64,000 nt of DNA from Brachypodium distachyon (lineage: Eukaryota > Streptophyta > Magnoliopsida > Poales > Poaceae). A program made the position numbers and the translations under genes. Location: NCBI RefSeq assembly GCF_000005505.3, contig NC_016132.3, positions 50,296,914 through 50,360,913 of the forward strand, in the 5' to 3' direction. Of the stretch, positions 45,722 to 58,400 are shown piece by piece (within the stretch, counting starts at the first letter, position 1; every line of letters starts with the position of its first letter). The notes beneath the pieces were generated by a model. It saw only the letters and a list, made by a program, of their open reading frames with translations, did not search any database and had not been told where the DNA came from.

Positions 45722-45893
45722 GCCCTACTGGGTCCTCCGCCCGTGGTCAGTCCTGACCATCGCTTTGTTTTCTTCTGATAATGCGCAGAAGGATTAATCT
45801 GGGTCGCCTTTCCCCTGGTCCATCCACCACTGCCGCACTCAATCATCTTGCCACCCTTTCTGTGTTCTCAATTGAAAGCGGAGGAGGTGTACA

Positions 45894-48800
45894 ATGAGGC
45901 TGATAAAAGCGGAGGAGTTGTTCCGGAAAGTCCTCGAGAGCGGGGCAAAGAAGCAGAAGAATCGGCTGCTTGGGCTCGATGTAGGCAGTAAGTATGTCGG
46001 GCTGGCCGTTTCCGATCACCAAAACAGGATTGCCTTGCCTCTAAGGTATGGATTTCTAGCAGTTAGTGTTGCATAGCTTGTTGCTTGATGCATTTGTGCT
46101 GTTGATATATTTTGAAATTTTGGTTTGTTTCTTATTATTAATCTACAAAAGTAACTTCAGCGTGTATATGCAATTTAGACATCGCTTTGCTGTCCAATGA
46201 TGTAAACATAAGTGTCATATGTAATATACAATAATGTTTATATTCCATTTCTCATAATGGCATAATGGAGTAGAGTATTTAGAAATCATTCCTTCAGTGT
46301 TCGACAAATTTTGTGATGGGGGACAGTAGAGAAAACCAAAATAAAATAAATGTAGAAGTCAGATCTCTCAAGGCTTCTACACACTTCTACTATATTCTAA
46401 GTAACTTGTCTTTTAGTCATAGGTGTTGTGGTAGTTTCTAGAGTGTTCTACTATAAGTTGTAACTAGGATATTTTCCTAGCTTTGAGTAGTGTTCCCTAG
46501 AAGCTTCTAGTTCTAAGTAGAGCTAAGTAGTGCAGGCTCATGAGGCCTATAAATAGAGGTCCACACCTCTATCTTGGGGCAGTCTATGTACCACTACCTA
46601 TCAATAAAGAGCACTTTATGTTCTTTGTCTTAGATCTTGGATTAGATCTTGTGTGTTAAGAGTTTGGATTAAACTCTTGGCAGTTCCCCGCCCCTAGAGC
46701 GATATCTAGCGCAGCACGTTGAAGTGGTTCCTTCAACATTTGTGCTGTTTATATTATAGCAGCAAGGTGGAGTTGCTCCTCCACAACTTTGTGCTGCATC
46801 ATTTTGCTCTACAGCATACAAACATCACCCTGTTGGAATTGGAACTTATAAACGTAAACAAAGCAGGACCAGAAATTCTTCTGATTTGTATGCGAACTTA
46901 CTCTTTGGAAGACAACTTCACTTTTCTAGGAAAAGCTAGTGTTATGAACTTGTGATTTACAAAATGCTGTGAGATGGTGACACACATATCCTTTTTAAGT
47001 GACCTGTTTTGATTACGCACCAGGAATAGCTTGTCCCATACTCAGTTAGCGTAGACTAAGCAAGTCAAATTTGCTTTTTAATGAGCTGTGCTAGTCTAAA
47101 CCTTGTCTTTCTAACTAGATGGGCACTGAGCAGGGTAGTCCAAACTTCCCGAAGAGTTTATGCACTCATTGCCTCTATTGTTAGCATAAGGAGGTCTTGG
47201 CTATGAACTGTCTTCTTAATTTGCAACAATCCACTTGGTTCTATTGTAGCAATGCTTTTATCTTCAGAAAAAAACATACTATGATGAGATAGAGGATCTG
47301 GTTGCAAACTTGTGTATTGAGGGTTAACAAGCGCATTGATTATCTGATGCAGTGTCTTGGGTAGGACAAAGACAAATATCACCTTGATGGCAGATGATTT
47401 CAAAACATTGGTACGTTGAGTATACTTGATATGTCTTTGATTGAAGTTGGTTTTGCATTCTTAAAGTGCACATTTTGCTTTTTATCAGTGGGGAATAGGG
47501 AAACACGTTCTTATTGTCTTTAAGGAAGAGTCAGGGTTTCAGGTCATATTTTGTATTGGCTTCTTTACTCAAGTTACCAATCTCATATTCCTCCCCAATA
47601 TTCTAAGGTGACATGCCGGATGTTGATGATTGACCTCCGGTAAGGTTTAGCAATAGAAATAGAGTAAATTTCACAAACCCACACATATTGGGTTAGTCTT
47701 CTCACGCGGGCACCACTTTTGCTAATTTGCCCGGAAAACCACACATTTTCAGTCACAGTGTAACAACAAGCCCTAATGACGTGATTAAGCGAGTTGACAG
47801 TATTCCTTACAGGTCAGACCCACATGTCAGATGACACGTCGGACGAACCTGGACAAATTAGCAAAAGTGATGCATGCGTGAGAAAACTGCCTCAATATGT
47901 GTGGTTTGGTGAAATTTACTCATAGAAATAGCATCATATTTGGAAGGGCGGATTTTTCGCGCACCTAGCTGTAGGAACAAGATACTCACCTTGGGTAAGG
48001 TTTTTGTGCATGGAATCTTAAGATGGATTTTTCGTGTAGCTAGCTGTAGGAGCCAGAAAGAGCCTAAATGGTGTAGTAATGTAATAAAAAAGAGAGCATA
48101 GATTTAACATTTATTTCTGAAATTAAAGAGGAAGCCAGAACGTGGGTGAAGCATGCACGAATAGCATCAAGCAGGTATTAGCAAATAGATAGCTTTTCCA
48201 TTTATTTTGTCAATAATTTCTATTTGTTGTTCTTTTCCTCTCCTAACTCATCCGGTTTGGCAATTCTTTAAGATGTAACGAGTCAAAAGCTCTGTTCTTC
48301 AGAAAACATGGACTAACATCAGTTATTTGCAGTACTTCTACACATCATGCATAGATTCACTTTTTGTTCCGTTTGGCGTTCTGCTAGTCTTTTCAAGTGC
48401 ACATAGAGTTTTGCTATTTTTATCCGTTAACCATTCATCAACCTTTAGTAGACCCATAAAAACTATCTTACTAGAATTAGTAAGGATTTATACAAATTAG
48501 CCCTTGGCTGGCTTGGTAGTCGGTAGTACTGTTTGACAAGTTTTTGACCTCGCAAGTTTTCATTATTACTTGTCAATTATCAGTTATTCCATTTGTTGTA
48601 ACTTTTTTGGAGTTCTTACCTCTCTTTAGTTATCAATAATGTACATTGAATATGCTATTTTCAATACTGTTTTCGTTTTTTAATAGGTTAAGAAGTACTC
48701 GCTTGCAGGTCTTGTTGTGGGTTATCCATTCAACTTGCAGGGTCAATGTTCTCCAGATGTAAAGTTCCCTTGAGTATAATTCACTCCCATTTTCATTTTA

Positions 48801-49691
48801 TGTTTTGTAATATCATCTTTTCTGTCAATCAGGCAATACAAGTAAGCCTTCTTGTCGGAGAACTTTGTAAAACTGGGAAACTTGATGATTTGAGCTACAC
48901 ATATTGGGATGAAAATTTTACCTCAAAGGTGATAATATCTTCTCTTGTGGCCATTGGATATATTGCAGTGTTATAAGACTGGTACTAGTCTGTTTTATGG
49001 GAAAATAGTTGTCACGTTTCTTTTCAGAGGATTTGATTGTGAAGTTTCTTCTGATTGATCTTGCTGTTTCTCCAGTGTGTAGAAGCCCTTTTAAATCCCC
49101 TGAAACTACATGATCCAGTTGAGACCAAAACAATGACTGATAAATTTGCTGCAGTTTGCATACTCCAGGTACATACACTGAATACCAGGGTGGGATTAAA
49201 TTCCAATTACTTGTTTCATGTCTTCGTCTTATTTAACAAAACACCAGTGTGGTTGCTACGGATAAAACAAGTTAGACTATTCAACATAGTTCTAGGAATA
49301 TAATAGAACAAATTAGAATACCCAAAGCCCCATTATTGCCATTTGCCAAGCTTAGCTTATGCAACAGGCTCATTCATTTGATTGTATTGTATCCCAATTT
49401 TGCTTTAGTTTTATTTAGCCTATGCCAAAATTAGCACAGTGGCAATTATGGTGTCCCACTTATCATAGCAAACAGGACCACCATCTCAAACCATTTTCAA
49501 CTGATCAACTCACATCACAGGGGTCGGTGGACGGACCGCCACCACCAATTGACTTCTTTATAGGAGTAAAGATCTTTAGGTCATTCAGTTGAGGAGCTGC
49601 TTTAGTGACATTGAGAATGTTCCTTCATGGACAGGGTTACCTTGATAACATGAACAGAGCGTTGAGATCTACAGATAATTGTAAAGACTAA
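45894..49691 (+). CDS. RuvX/YqgF-type RNase H-fold nuclease, 6 exons
   Basis: Putative Holliday-junction resolvase / pre-16S rRNA nuclease of the YqgF (RuvX) family, 175 residues. Exons are 45894-46045, 47353-47410, 48687-48758, 48833-48928, 49076-49168 and 49635-49691, all GT-AG and phase-consistent. The start MRLIKAEELFRKVLESGAKK precedes the core RLLGLDVGSKYVGLAVSD, with the first catalytic Asp. Exon 2 encodes SVLGRTKTNITLMADDFKTL. Then come VKKYSLAGLVVGYPFNLQGQ and YTYWDENFTSK, holding the acidic residue of the DE(R/N) motif. MTDKFAAVCILQ has the last Asp. All three acidic positions of the RNase H-like site are present. The 58-nt exon 2 is easily missed. No obvious transit peptide, so the compartment is uncertain. 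Divergent from IPK; the promoter region is shared with ClpF by duplication. Confidence 0.92.
46104..46740 (+). mobile_element. LTR-like insertion in intron 1 of YqgF-type gene
   Basis: The block has a TATA box (CCTATAAATAGAGG, 46546-46559) and an AATAAAG signal (about 46604), and ends in GTTGAAGTGGTTCCTTCAAC. The 13-mer CATTTGTGCTGTT occurs on both sides (46091-46103 and 46737-46749). It resembles a solo LTR or short retroelement; true ends are not certain because TG...CA ends with a 5-bp duplication were not found. Confidence 0.4.
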
Positions 49692-50640
49692 GGAGACACG
49701 TGTGCCTCTGGTAAGCATTTAGGTCTGAATATCTGTACAGCTTTTCTTTTGCCATATTTTTTATTTACATGATATGATGAGCTTATAGTTCTCAAATGTT
49801 CTCCAGCCTTGCAGTCTTTCTTCAAAGCATAGTTCTGAAATCAGTTCCATTGCCTGTGGTATGAAATCATGTAAGTACGTCCAGATGCAGTTTATCGAAC
49901 CAAGCTCTGAGCTTAGGCGTTATTCGTCCTCTGATGTAGGTCCAAAGCTGGCATATTCCACTAACAGCTCATCACCTGGTGAAAGCAGCTTTCCTATTTG
50001 GCTGCTGGAGGCAAATTTGCCTGAACTTAAGCTAAACTGTTGAGACGATTTTTTCTTCCCTTCTTTTCTTACAGCGTCTATTGGCATTGGAAATTCTCGG
50101 CATAAGCATGTAACTGAAATGCTTGCCCCCACCCCCTGTTGCCACTAGAATGCTTGTGCATTTCGTTCTCTGATATCCATAAACTGGGCACACAAAGCAT
50201 GGTTAGCAGCCTGGGTAATTAACCCGCTTCGTGCAGCTTTCAGTTTGCTGTCGACCCAAGAACAAGTTGTTGAGCCATTTTGCGATGCTGCAGCACCCAC
50301 GGACGGTAGAGTTACTTTTCACCAAAGGGGCGGTTATTCATCACGATGTTAACAATTTGGTCCCAGGATGCAGCTTGTGCTCACACGCATATATTCAGTG
50401 TCTTGTTGCGCTCCTTCTGGGATTGTGTGAGCAACGAATGGACAACGCAGTCGTAATGTCTTTGTATGGCGTAAGGAATTTTGCGATCAAATCCTATCGA
50501 CCGGCTGACATCGTTGTTTCCTGCACACGGAAGATCACAAATCCGATCCTACCAAGCAAGTTAGGCAGTAGGCTCACGAAGAATTTTGTGACGATAGGTA
50601 ACTTCGTGTATCCAAGTCATTCTTCTATAAAATAAAACCG
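49692..50640. other. 3' flank of YqgF-type gene with unassigned open frames
   Basis: Two plus-strand frames (49861-50043, 60 codons; 50231-50635, 134 codons, Cys-rich) have no family resemblance and no convincing splice partners. The second has an unusual codon mix. Treated as noncoding or an alternative 3'UTR. Confidence 0.3.
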
Positions 50641-52619
50641 AAAAACGAAGAGGAGAAAAGTGAGCCACTTGTCTAGTCACAGACCTCTAGTATGCTCCAT
50701 GCGTATGCTAAAGATCTGCACTACCGCAAGTGTATTTTCCTTGTACTTCTTGCTGTGCCTCGGTGCCCTTGCCAGCTGCTGCATGCAAAGTCAACACAGT
50801 TGACACTTGACAACTACTACTAACTTCGAGCAAAAGAGATTTGGGAGGCAAGGAAAGACAGGTCAGGAACACATGAAGTCAGCCGTCGACCGTACAGTTA
50901 TCCGTGTCCCTCTTGTTTGGAATCGTACTGTCTAATCAGGGCAGGGCCGAAGATATTAGCACGTTGGAGATAGCTTCGAGATAAAGAAGACGGCCAGTCT
51001 ACGACTGTTTGATTCCTTCCATCAGCCGGCGTGAGGTTTAAACGACTGAGCAGCCGTGGTGGCCGTCGAGCCGGCCGACGGTTCATTTTGTTTATTTGTT
51101 TGTGTTTTTGGTAATGTCTTGACCAGATAAATCCGCCATCCATCTAAATCTCGGTCGATTTGGTCGTGTTGATTTTGTTTGCGGAATCGTGTGGACTTTG
51201 ACCAGGGCTAATCTCATACACTGTTGAGAAATGATCTTGTGGTGCATTGGTCAATTTTGAAGAACTAACTATAAGGCGATTTCCCCTGTCCATGGCCGCT
51301 TTGTCAGAAAACATGAGATTGCATCAAGGATAGAAACTGAAGGCATAAATTCAGCACAATATGTTAAAATTACAACCATTTTTTTCAAGTAGCTCTCTTC
51401 TCGAAATAGCATAAAGCACCTGCTGCCGCGATCCTGTCTTTGTGGCGGCTTGGGTTTTATATATGTGCTTACAATGATCAAGCGATCAATGTCAACACGA
51501 CAGTAAGTCGCATGCTATGGACACTTTGCCTAACGATCACCCACCTGTCTGGATCCAACGTGCAGACTTGGGTTTCCCCACGGGAACATAACATGTAATC
51601 TCGCGCGTGCGATAGCGAGATAACCACATCTGAGCAGTAGCATCACGCGCAGAAATAGGATTAACACGTACGCACGGCTCGACGGATTAGAGGGACCATA
51701 CGTTACAAGAGGACAGCAACGGCTCGCTGCATCGCGTGCTTGGGTCGCGCCGTTTCGGTCGCTGGGGTATATAACTGGACACGTATACCTGTCTATATAG
51801 CCTCTCCCCCATGAGACTTTGATTCAGTCTAGTCTAACGCAAGTTTGTCTTGTCAGTTTGTCATCCCCGTAGGAGTGTCTCTTGGTCGCATCGCTATGGA
51901 GCCGTGCTGTCCGCGGGCTCTCGTCGGCCACCTTGGCAGTTTCAGCAGTACCCTGGCATTACATATGCCGGTGTGTGTAGTGTATAGCGTATAGCTCAGC
52001 GTCAAAGTCAGAATCTGACGGCGCAGTGCATGAGCACGGTCAAGAGCGGGACCGGGCCACACTGACGACTTTATAAGAGAGTTTGGCTCTTGCTTGCACC
52101 GTCGCACGTACGTACGTGAGGCTATAGGGGGCGGCGATAGCCTGGAATGAAGACGGCACCGTCCGTCGTAGCTAGCGGCGCGTTGGAGACGGGGCGCCGA
52201 TCGGGTTGGACTCGTCGCGACGTTGCCCTTTTGTGCACGGTGTTTGATCGATGCATGCGTTCGTCGGCCTTCGCTTGGGCGTGTTTGGACTTTGGATTCG
52301 ATTATTCGTCGGATGCGGCCCCAACATAAATTGCCTAGTGCGTAGCTACGTGCGGACCGACGACTATCTGGTCGAGGCTATATGTGCGTGCGTAGCGTTT
52401 AGAATCCCATGTATGAGAGTGTGTTTGGGGTATATGGTGATGGAGAGGAGGGATCGAGAAAATCTTAAGCGAAGAAGGATCGTGCTCGATCGATGCATGC
52501 TGTCCCTGCGTGTTGTGTGTGTCGCCACACAGAGTCTAGCCTATCTCTTTGTTAATGCGTTACCACATAGCTGCTGGAAGCGGTGTTTTTACCGGTTCCG
52601 TCGGCTCAGACACTATATT
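50641..52619. other. intergenic, no gene recognised
   Basis: Mixed-GC intergenic sequence. A TATA-like GGTATATAACTGG near 51767 and CGTACGTACGTGAGG near 52107 could belong to an unrecognised transcript, but no coding exon is convincing. Confidence 0.35.
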
Positions 52620-54243
52620 TACTAGCAAAAAGCCCCGTGCGTTGCTACGGAAGAAAAAAAATAAAAAACATGCTAACTTAAGTTTTCAAAAGTGGTGTCT
52701 TTTGCACGTAGCTACGTATTGAGAGCAACTCTAGCAGTTACCGAAACTTTTGATCGAAAAAACGTTAATTCAGTCTACCGAAAACGCCTTTTCCGATATA
52801 ATTTCATATTTTATAATTTTTAGCCCATATGAAAATTATGTTAGCCCCGACGAGATGCTACTCTCCCTTTGCTCCATCACGCATCTCGGCGATGCCATGC
52901 CACATATATTGGGCCTGTTTCAACCATGATCTTTAAGGAAAATCACGGATCCAACACATAATCGATTAGTCATATGATATAGTCCAATCGGGTCAAAAAA
53001 TAGATCCAGGAAAATGGTAAAACAAAAATCATATACGGAGGGGAATTAAATCAATGGAATTTTCAGAACAAATCCATGTCCTAATTAAATTTAGAAAGCA
53101 TGGTCTGCATGTACCATCAATTAGGCCAAGATTTCAGCAAAAATAAAGAAAAAATAAAGAAAAGCGTCGGTAGTAGTAGCGCCAGAACGCCCGCTCGGGA
53201 GCAGCTGCTGCTGCGGCATCGCTGGAGGAAGGCGCCTGCGCTACCGCCATGCCCATCTCCGCCACCGCGCATCGGATCCGTAGCCGTGGCGCGCCGATGA
53301 CCAGCTAAGGAGGCGCCCGATCGACCCGCCGAGGAGTGGGCGCCGCGGAGGATCTTGACGACGCAGGCCGGACGGAGGCCGGACGAAGGAGCGGCACCGT
53401 TGTCTTCCCCACGCAGATCCTCGTCACTGGGATCTGGCCGTCAACGGAACCCAGGCGCTCCGCAACTAGCAGTGTGTCGTCCTATGCCTCCACCTAGTTG
53501 TCGAACACCACCCGGCCTCTCCCGATCTTCTGCAGCACTGCCGTTGCGCCTCCGTCTTCAGACTGCAGCGCCGCCGCCGAGCTCCACCTACCTCGCTCGC
53601 GGCTCGCCCCGCCTCTGCCAGAACACACCGTCGATCTCCTCCACAGACTACAGCCAGCCGTCTAGATAGATGAAGAGGGAAGGGGGCAGGGGCTCAGCGT
53701 CCTTGGTCCAGATCGGGAGCACCGGAGGAGCGAAGAGGGCAGGGGGCGCTGGGCCACCACATGCCCAGATCGAGTCTCCTCGGGACTCGGGAGGAGGAGA
53801 CGGGGCAGGGGATGAGGAGACGGGAGTGGTCGCGCGGGCCAGATCGGTAGTAGAGAGACCGGAGAAGGACTGGAGAGAGGGCGGCACGGCGGGGGAGAGC
53901 AGTGGCGGCGGCGGCATGGAGAACGAGCGAGGATGGCGATGAAGGGAGGAGTTGGACTTCGTGGAGGAGGCAGATCGAGCGGTGCAAGGAAGAAGAGTTC
54001 GGGGAGGATGAATCGAGGGGATAGGTACGAGAGGGAGAGGGGATAGGGGTCGGGCCGCGTGCCCGTGTGAGAGGGTCGTGCGGAAAGTATCGAGGACCTA
54101 CGTGGGTGGTTAGAATCAATCGGATAAAAAACGCTTGGGATTAAAAGTGGTGACAACGGTGGCAAATTCGTAATTTTGTTGAAGTGACGTACGGCTGCGA
54201 CCGTACCATCACCACCAGCTCCAATTTAATATATTGGTATAGA
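52620..54243 (-). mobile_element. probable grass repeat with captured GC-rich segment
   Basis: Begins ACTAGCAAAAAGCCCCGTGC and ends near TTTAATATATTGGTATAGAT, termini I associate with a widespread grass repeat whose superfamily I cannot assign. The GC-rich core (53160-54060) gives long frames on both strands, rich in Ser/Pro/Arg, without domains; these are composition artefacts. Confidence 0.35.
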
Positions 54244-54569
54244 TTGATATATGATATTAATGATTGGTATATTACATTGGTATATATAGATGATAAGAAT
54301 GGTATATTTAATTGATATACGAATGATATGTTTCACTGGTATATGAATTAAAAACATATGGGCCCCGATGGACGCCACGTGAGAGCTCGTGGCCGGGGGC
54401 ATGGCATCGATAGGTGACTGAGCCGTTAGAAATAAAAGGTTTTGCTATTGATAAGTTGTCTGATTTTTAATTATAGATGAGTTGACGTGTTTGACTTTTG
54501 GATCTTAATCCAATGACAGCACGTGAGAGAGTGGAGAGTGGTGGTGACACCAAATTTTAATCTAACGGT

Positions 54570-54754
54570 CAGGGGCGGACCCAGCCGGGTGTTCAGGTGG
54601 GGCCTGCCCCACCCAATAATTTTTAAAAATCATTTTTACTAGTAGAAATTATTAGGAAAAATAGAAAAAAAAGAGTTGCAGTGTATTACCCTCACCCAAT
54701 ATTAAAAATAGAATATTTACCCCACCCAATATTACAAAGTTGGGTCCCCCACTG
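54570..54754 (+). mobile_element. small hAT element with perfect 8-bp TSD
   Basis: 185 bp. Termini CAGGGGCGGACCCAGC and (inverse) CAGTGGGGGACCCAAC. The flanking duplication CTAACGGT occurs at 54562-54569 and 54755-54762. An internal tandem CACCCAATATTA word is present. Same family as 28052-28219. Confidence 0.93.
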
Positions 54755-54985
54755 CTAACGGTTATGATGCTCGACTAAGATTTAATCATTTGCTTAAAAA
54801 TCAGGTGCTTGAGAAATAGACACACCTTTGCAGAGAGGTTCCTTACATAAAACAACTAGTACATCCAAATACAGCATGACCAAAAGACAAATCAAATTAC
54901 CAGCACGCTAGCTCTCCATATTTGCGCAAACACAAGCAGCAAAAATGTGTTTTACACTTTTACCTTGCCTGCTACGGAGTAGTAG

Positions 54986-55410
54986 TTCATATAGTACGCT
55001 CGAGTACATATGAACATATATCTACACACAATCCTTTAAGAATCTAATCCAAATCGCATCCTTCCTTTTTAGCACGAATTAGCTGCTGTTTTTGGCCAGA
55101 GTAAAAAGAAGCAGACCAAGCTACTACTAAAGGGATGAGGCCACCGGATGCTAACACATGATACAGGGCATGTGTAGCCCAGTTAAGAGCGATTCATAGA
55201 GTACGATCGAGTACATATGAACATATTCTACACACAATCCTTTAAGAATCAAATCCAAAATCGCATCCTTCATTTTTAGCACGAATTAGCTGCTGTTTTT
55301 GGCCAGAGTAAAAGGGGGCAGGCCAAGCTACTACTAAAGGGACGAGGCCCCGGCCTGGATGCTAACACTGCAATACTGCATACAGGGCATGTAGCCCAGT
55401 TAAGAGCGAT
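54986..55410 (+). repeat. 207/218-bp direct tandem duplication
   Basis: Unit 1 (54986-55192) and unit 2 (55193-55410) share TTCATA..GTACG.TCGAGTAC, TACACACAATCCTTTAAGAA, AGCACGAATTAGCTGCTGTT and CATGTAGCCCAGTTAAGAGC. Unit 2 has about 10 extra bases. No coding potential is obvious. Confidence 0.9.
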
Positions 55411-58400
55411 GGAAAGTCGTCTAGTCCAAAAGCAGCCACGCATGGACCAAGGGCACCGGTCTTGTCTTGCCCAATGCAACCACCGCGTTGTACCGCGGAA
55501 TCAACTCAGTGATGTCACTCAAACTCGAAGACTCGATCGATTAGAGGGCAGCCGTGCTTAGCTAGGGCAGTGTACGGTCCTACCTTTCGTCTTGCTAATT
55601 CAAGGGGCCCCCCAAGAGATATTCTGAGGAAAGCAAAGACAATCCTGCCACACTAGGTCGTCCGAGCTAGCTAGCGCGAATCAATACCACTGTATATCCA
55701 CCTAAATACTCGATCTTAAACACCATCTAGTCGACAGATCGAAGCGACTCGTCATAAACGGCAAGCAACCAAATTAACCAATCAACCAATGCATGCATGC
55801 ACGGCGCAAGTAGCTATCCATGTTGATTGATTGACGCCGCAGTAAAGTACATATATGCCCGATGCACGCACGCACGTACGCGCGCAGACATCAGCTGACT
55901 GATGGCGTGGTGGGCGGCCGGCTGGCCACCGGAAACGAAAAAATCACTAGCATTTTACCCCATCCCCATCTGTTCCTCGCCTGCCGACCGCGAGAACCCG
56001 ATCGTGACGGGAACAAATGGAACCGGCACCCATTGACGTACGCCGATCGATCGGTCCATCCATTTTCTCTGCATCGATCGACACACTTTCTTGCGCCGGA
56101 CTTGACATTCGACGGCCAAGGGGTCGGCCCGTTCAGGTCCGCGGTTGCTTTCGACATGGAACACACGGCGCCGGTTTGCACATAAACAAATTGAGGAGCG
56201 TTCATTTTAGCTCGCTAGTCCAACCCCAACAAACGCCCGTTGTTCTTCCTCTCACGTCACAGGGCGGATCGATAGCACTGTATCTCGACGGAAGTAGTAT
56301 GAAACTCCTTGGTTTCAGAGAACATACTGCGGAAACAAATACCGTTCGTCGTTAATTATATAGGGAACGGAATCCCCTCTGATCGCTCGCTGCCTCCTCC
56401 CGGCAAGCTAATTAACGACGGCTACTAACTTAATTAGCCTGTAATAATAATACATAATCAGCATAGCTAAATTTGTTTTGTCTAGGAGGAGGTTGGGGAT
56501 TCCCCCTACCCCCCTAGCGCTAGCGAACGAGGCAAGCTAGCTAGCTGTCCTATTTTCTAGGCACAAGTTGCAGCTAGCAGACCAGCCGGCCGCTTGATCG
56601 ATCGTCGTCTGGCCATCGCACTCGCACGCATTTGTGTAGTTGTGTTAGGCAGAACAGAGCATCTCTGTCTCGGATCTCTCAAGAGTAAACTAGTACTGGA
56701 GAAACAACAACAAGAAAAAGAGACTAAACTAAGGGGAGAGCAGCGCGCGATCTGCTGGGAAAACTTGTTCCGGTGTCACGTATGTGTCACGGATGATGCT
56801 TCTTATTCTGTTTCGTTTTCATATGCTTGTCCGTGAGCCGTGGTGCAGGAACGGATGGATCCACGAGCCGATCTGCAGCGCATGTCCAGGTGCCGGCACG
56901 CAGCTCCAGCAGCTACGAGTTGAAAAAAATGTCTCTAGGTTTTGACTTGGTTCGGACGAGGACGACGATCCAACGGACATCAGGTGCAGTGGGAATTGTA
57001 GTTGGTTGGTTTCAGGTTGGACTTGATCACGATGTTGTCGCTGCTAGAGCTAGATAGATACCGTCTCCTTCGTCTGTTGTGGATAAACTACATTTGAGTT
57101 TTTTTTTGTTTGATTGAGGCTCTTGTATCTTTTAATACCATGGGGGAAATTAAATAAGTTATCACACTAGCCAGTAGATGTGTCTTTATTCAGGGGCTTT
57201 AGTTCGTTCGATTTCTAGAAAAACTGTCGGAGGGGAAGTCTTGTAGAGTACTATCACAGTTTATTGTTGGGAAAAATAAAAATGATAAATAATTCATGTT
57301 TCTTCATTTGGTCTATGATAGGAACACGTCATAAGAAAGCAAGTACTAGATGAACTTCAAGTTCAAGAAATATGGAAACATACATAAGAAAAGAGAGCTC
57401 CTTCCAAGACGTATTCATCAGATCAACCAAGAATCCTGTATAGAGTATACATAATTAATCAGGTGTGTGTGCGTTTGAACTGATTCCACTCAACAGGGCA
57501 TAAATTGAATGGTCGTAGTGGATTTAAAATTTTGCTTGGAATGTACATGTATGCTAAAGAAAGAGATATATATGCTTAATTTGTTAGACGAATCTCAGCA
57601 CCAACTTGGTCTCAGTTATAGAAAACAATACTCCTTGTATGCTAAACAAAAGAAGGAACTTCTATATATACACCCCAAGTCTCAAACCAATATGGTCAAT
57701 TATGGCCTCCGAGCTAGCATAGACATATTTTGCTTCTTTCGCATCAACGGCCATCCTAGCTACGCTTGACTCTATCTAAGGCAGATGACACGACCTTAGC
57801 AAGCAAATTAAGGAAGGAAAAACAAATACTCAGCATCTAAACGTAGAGTCAATCAACAGATCGATGACAGCCTACCTGCAAACTGAAGGCACGTACTCTA
57901 ATACGCTATCCATGGCTCTCCTCATGTTCCTTGCGAAAACGAGCATCCATATCCATGGTGCATGCATGCATCATTATATGCCCTCATGACCGCGGGTTTG
58001 TTATAGCACGCAGAGAGCCCTGATCATGCGCGTGATGCCATGCGGTTGTGGGACTCAATCCGTGCATGCGTGCATGCGGGCTGCGTGGTGACGTCGCTAG
58101 ATCTGCATCGATCCGCTCGGGATCGAGTGGGTTTTACGGCCCCGCGCGGCGCGCGAGTGCACAATACTGCACACAGAGACGGCGCCGTCGCCGCCTAGCC
58201 TGCAGGAGCTCCATCGTGCCACCCGGCCGCCGGCCGCGTGCGGCGCGGGCTGCTGACAACTGTTTGGCTCGATGACTCGATCGGATTAACGCCCTGGCAG
58301 CGATCAGCATGCGTGCGTCACGCTTATCTACGGCGATGATTAGGCTGTGAATTTTCTTCTGACCTTTTATTTTTACGGGCCCATTAATTTAACCAAACGG

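Larger units (their letters stand above)
42153..45746 (-). repeat. right arm of large inverted duplication
   Basis: Inverse partner of 34297-36573. It is longer because of a 1.31-kb segment (43146-44455) absent from the left arm. Homology covers the IPK intron 2 start, exons 2 and 1, the AT-rich middle and the GC-rich leader block ahead of the YqgF-type gene. Because this arm belongs to the complete IPK gene, it is the likelier source copy. Confidence 0.93.

Noticed and set aside
50231..50635. 134-codon Cys-containing frame
   Set aside because: No recognisable family, no promoter or splice support, and chance frames of this length are expected.
53100..54165. Several long frames on both strands, Ser/Pro/Arg-rich
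   Set aside because: They overlap each other in a GC-rich repeat core. Composition explains their length and none has a domain.
55862..58275. Possible genes in the gene-poor region
   Set aside because: Frames are short, overlap on opposite strands and lack domains; no TATA-ATG-splice series was found.
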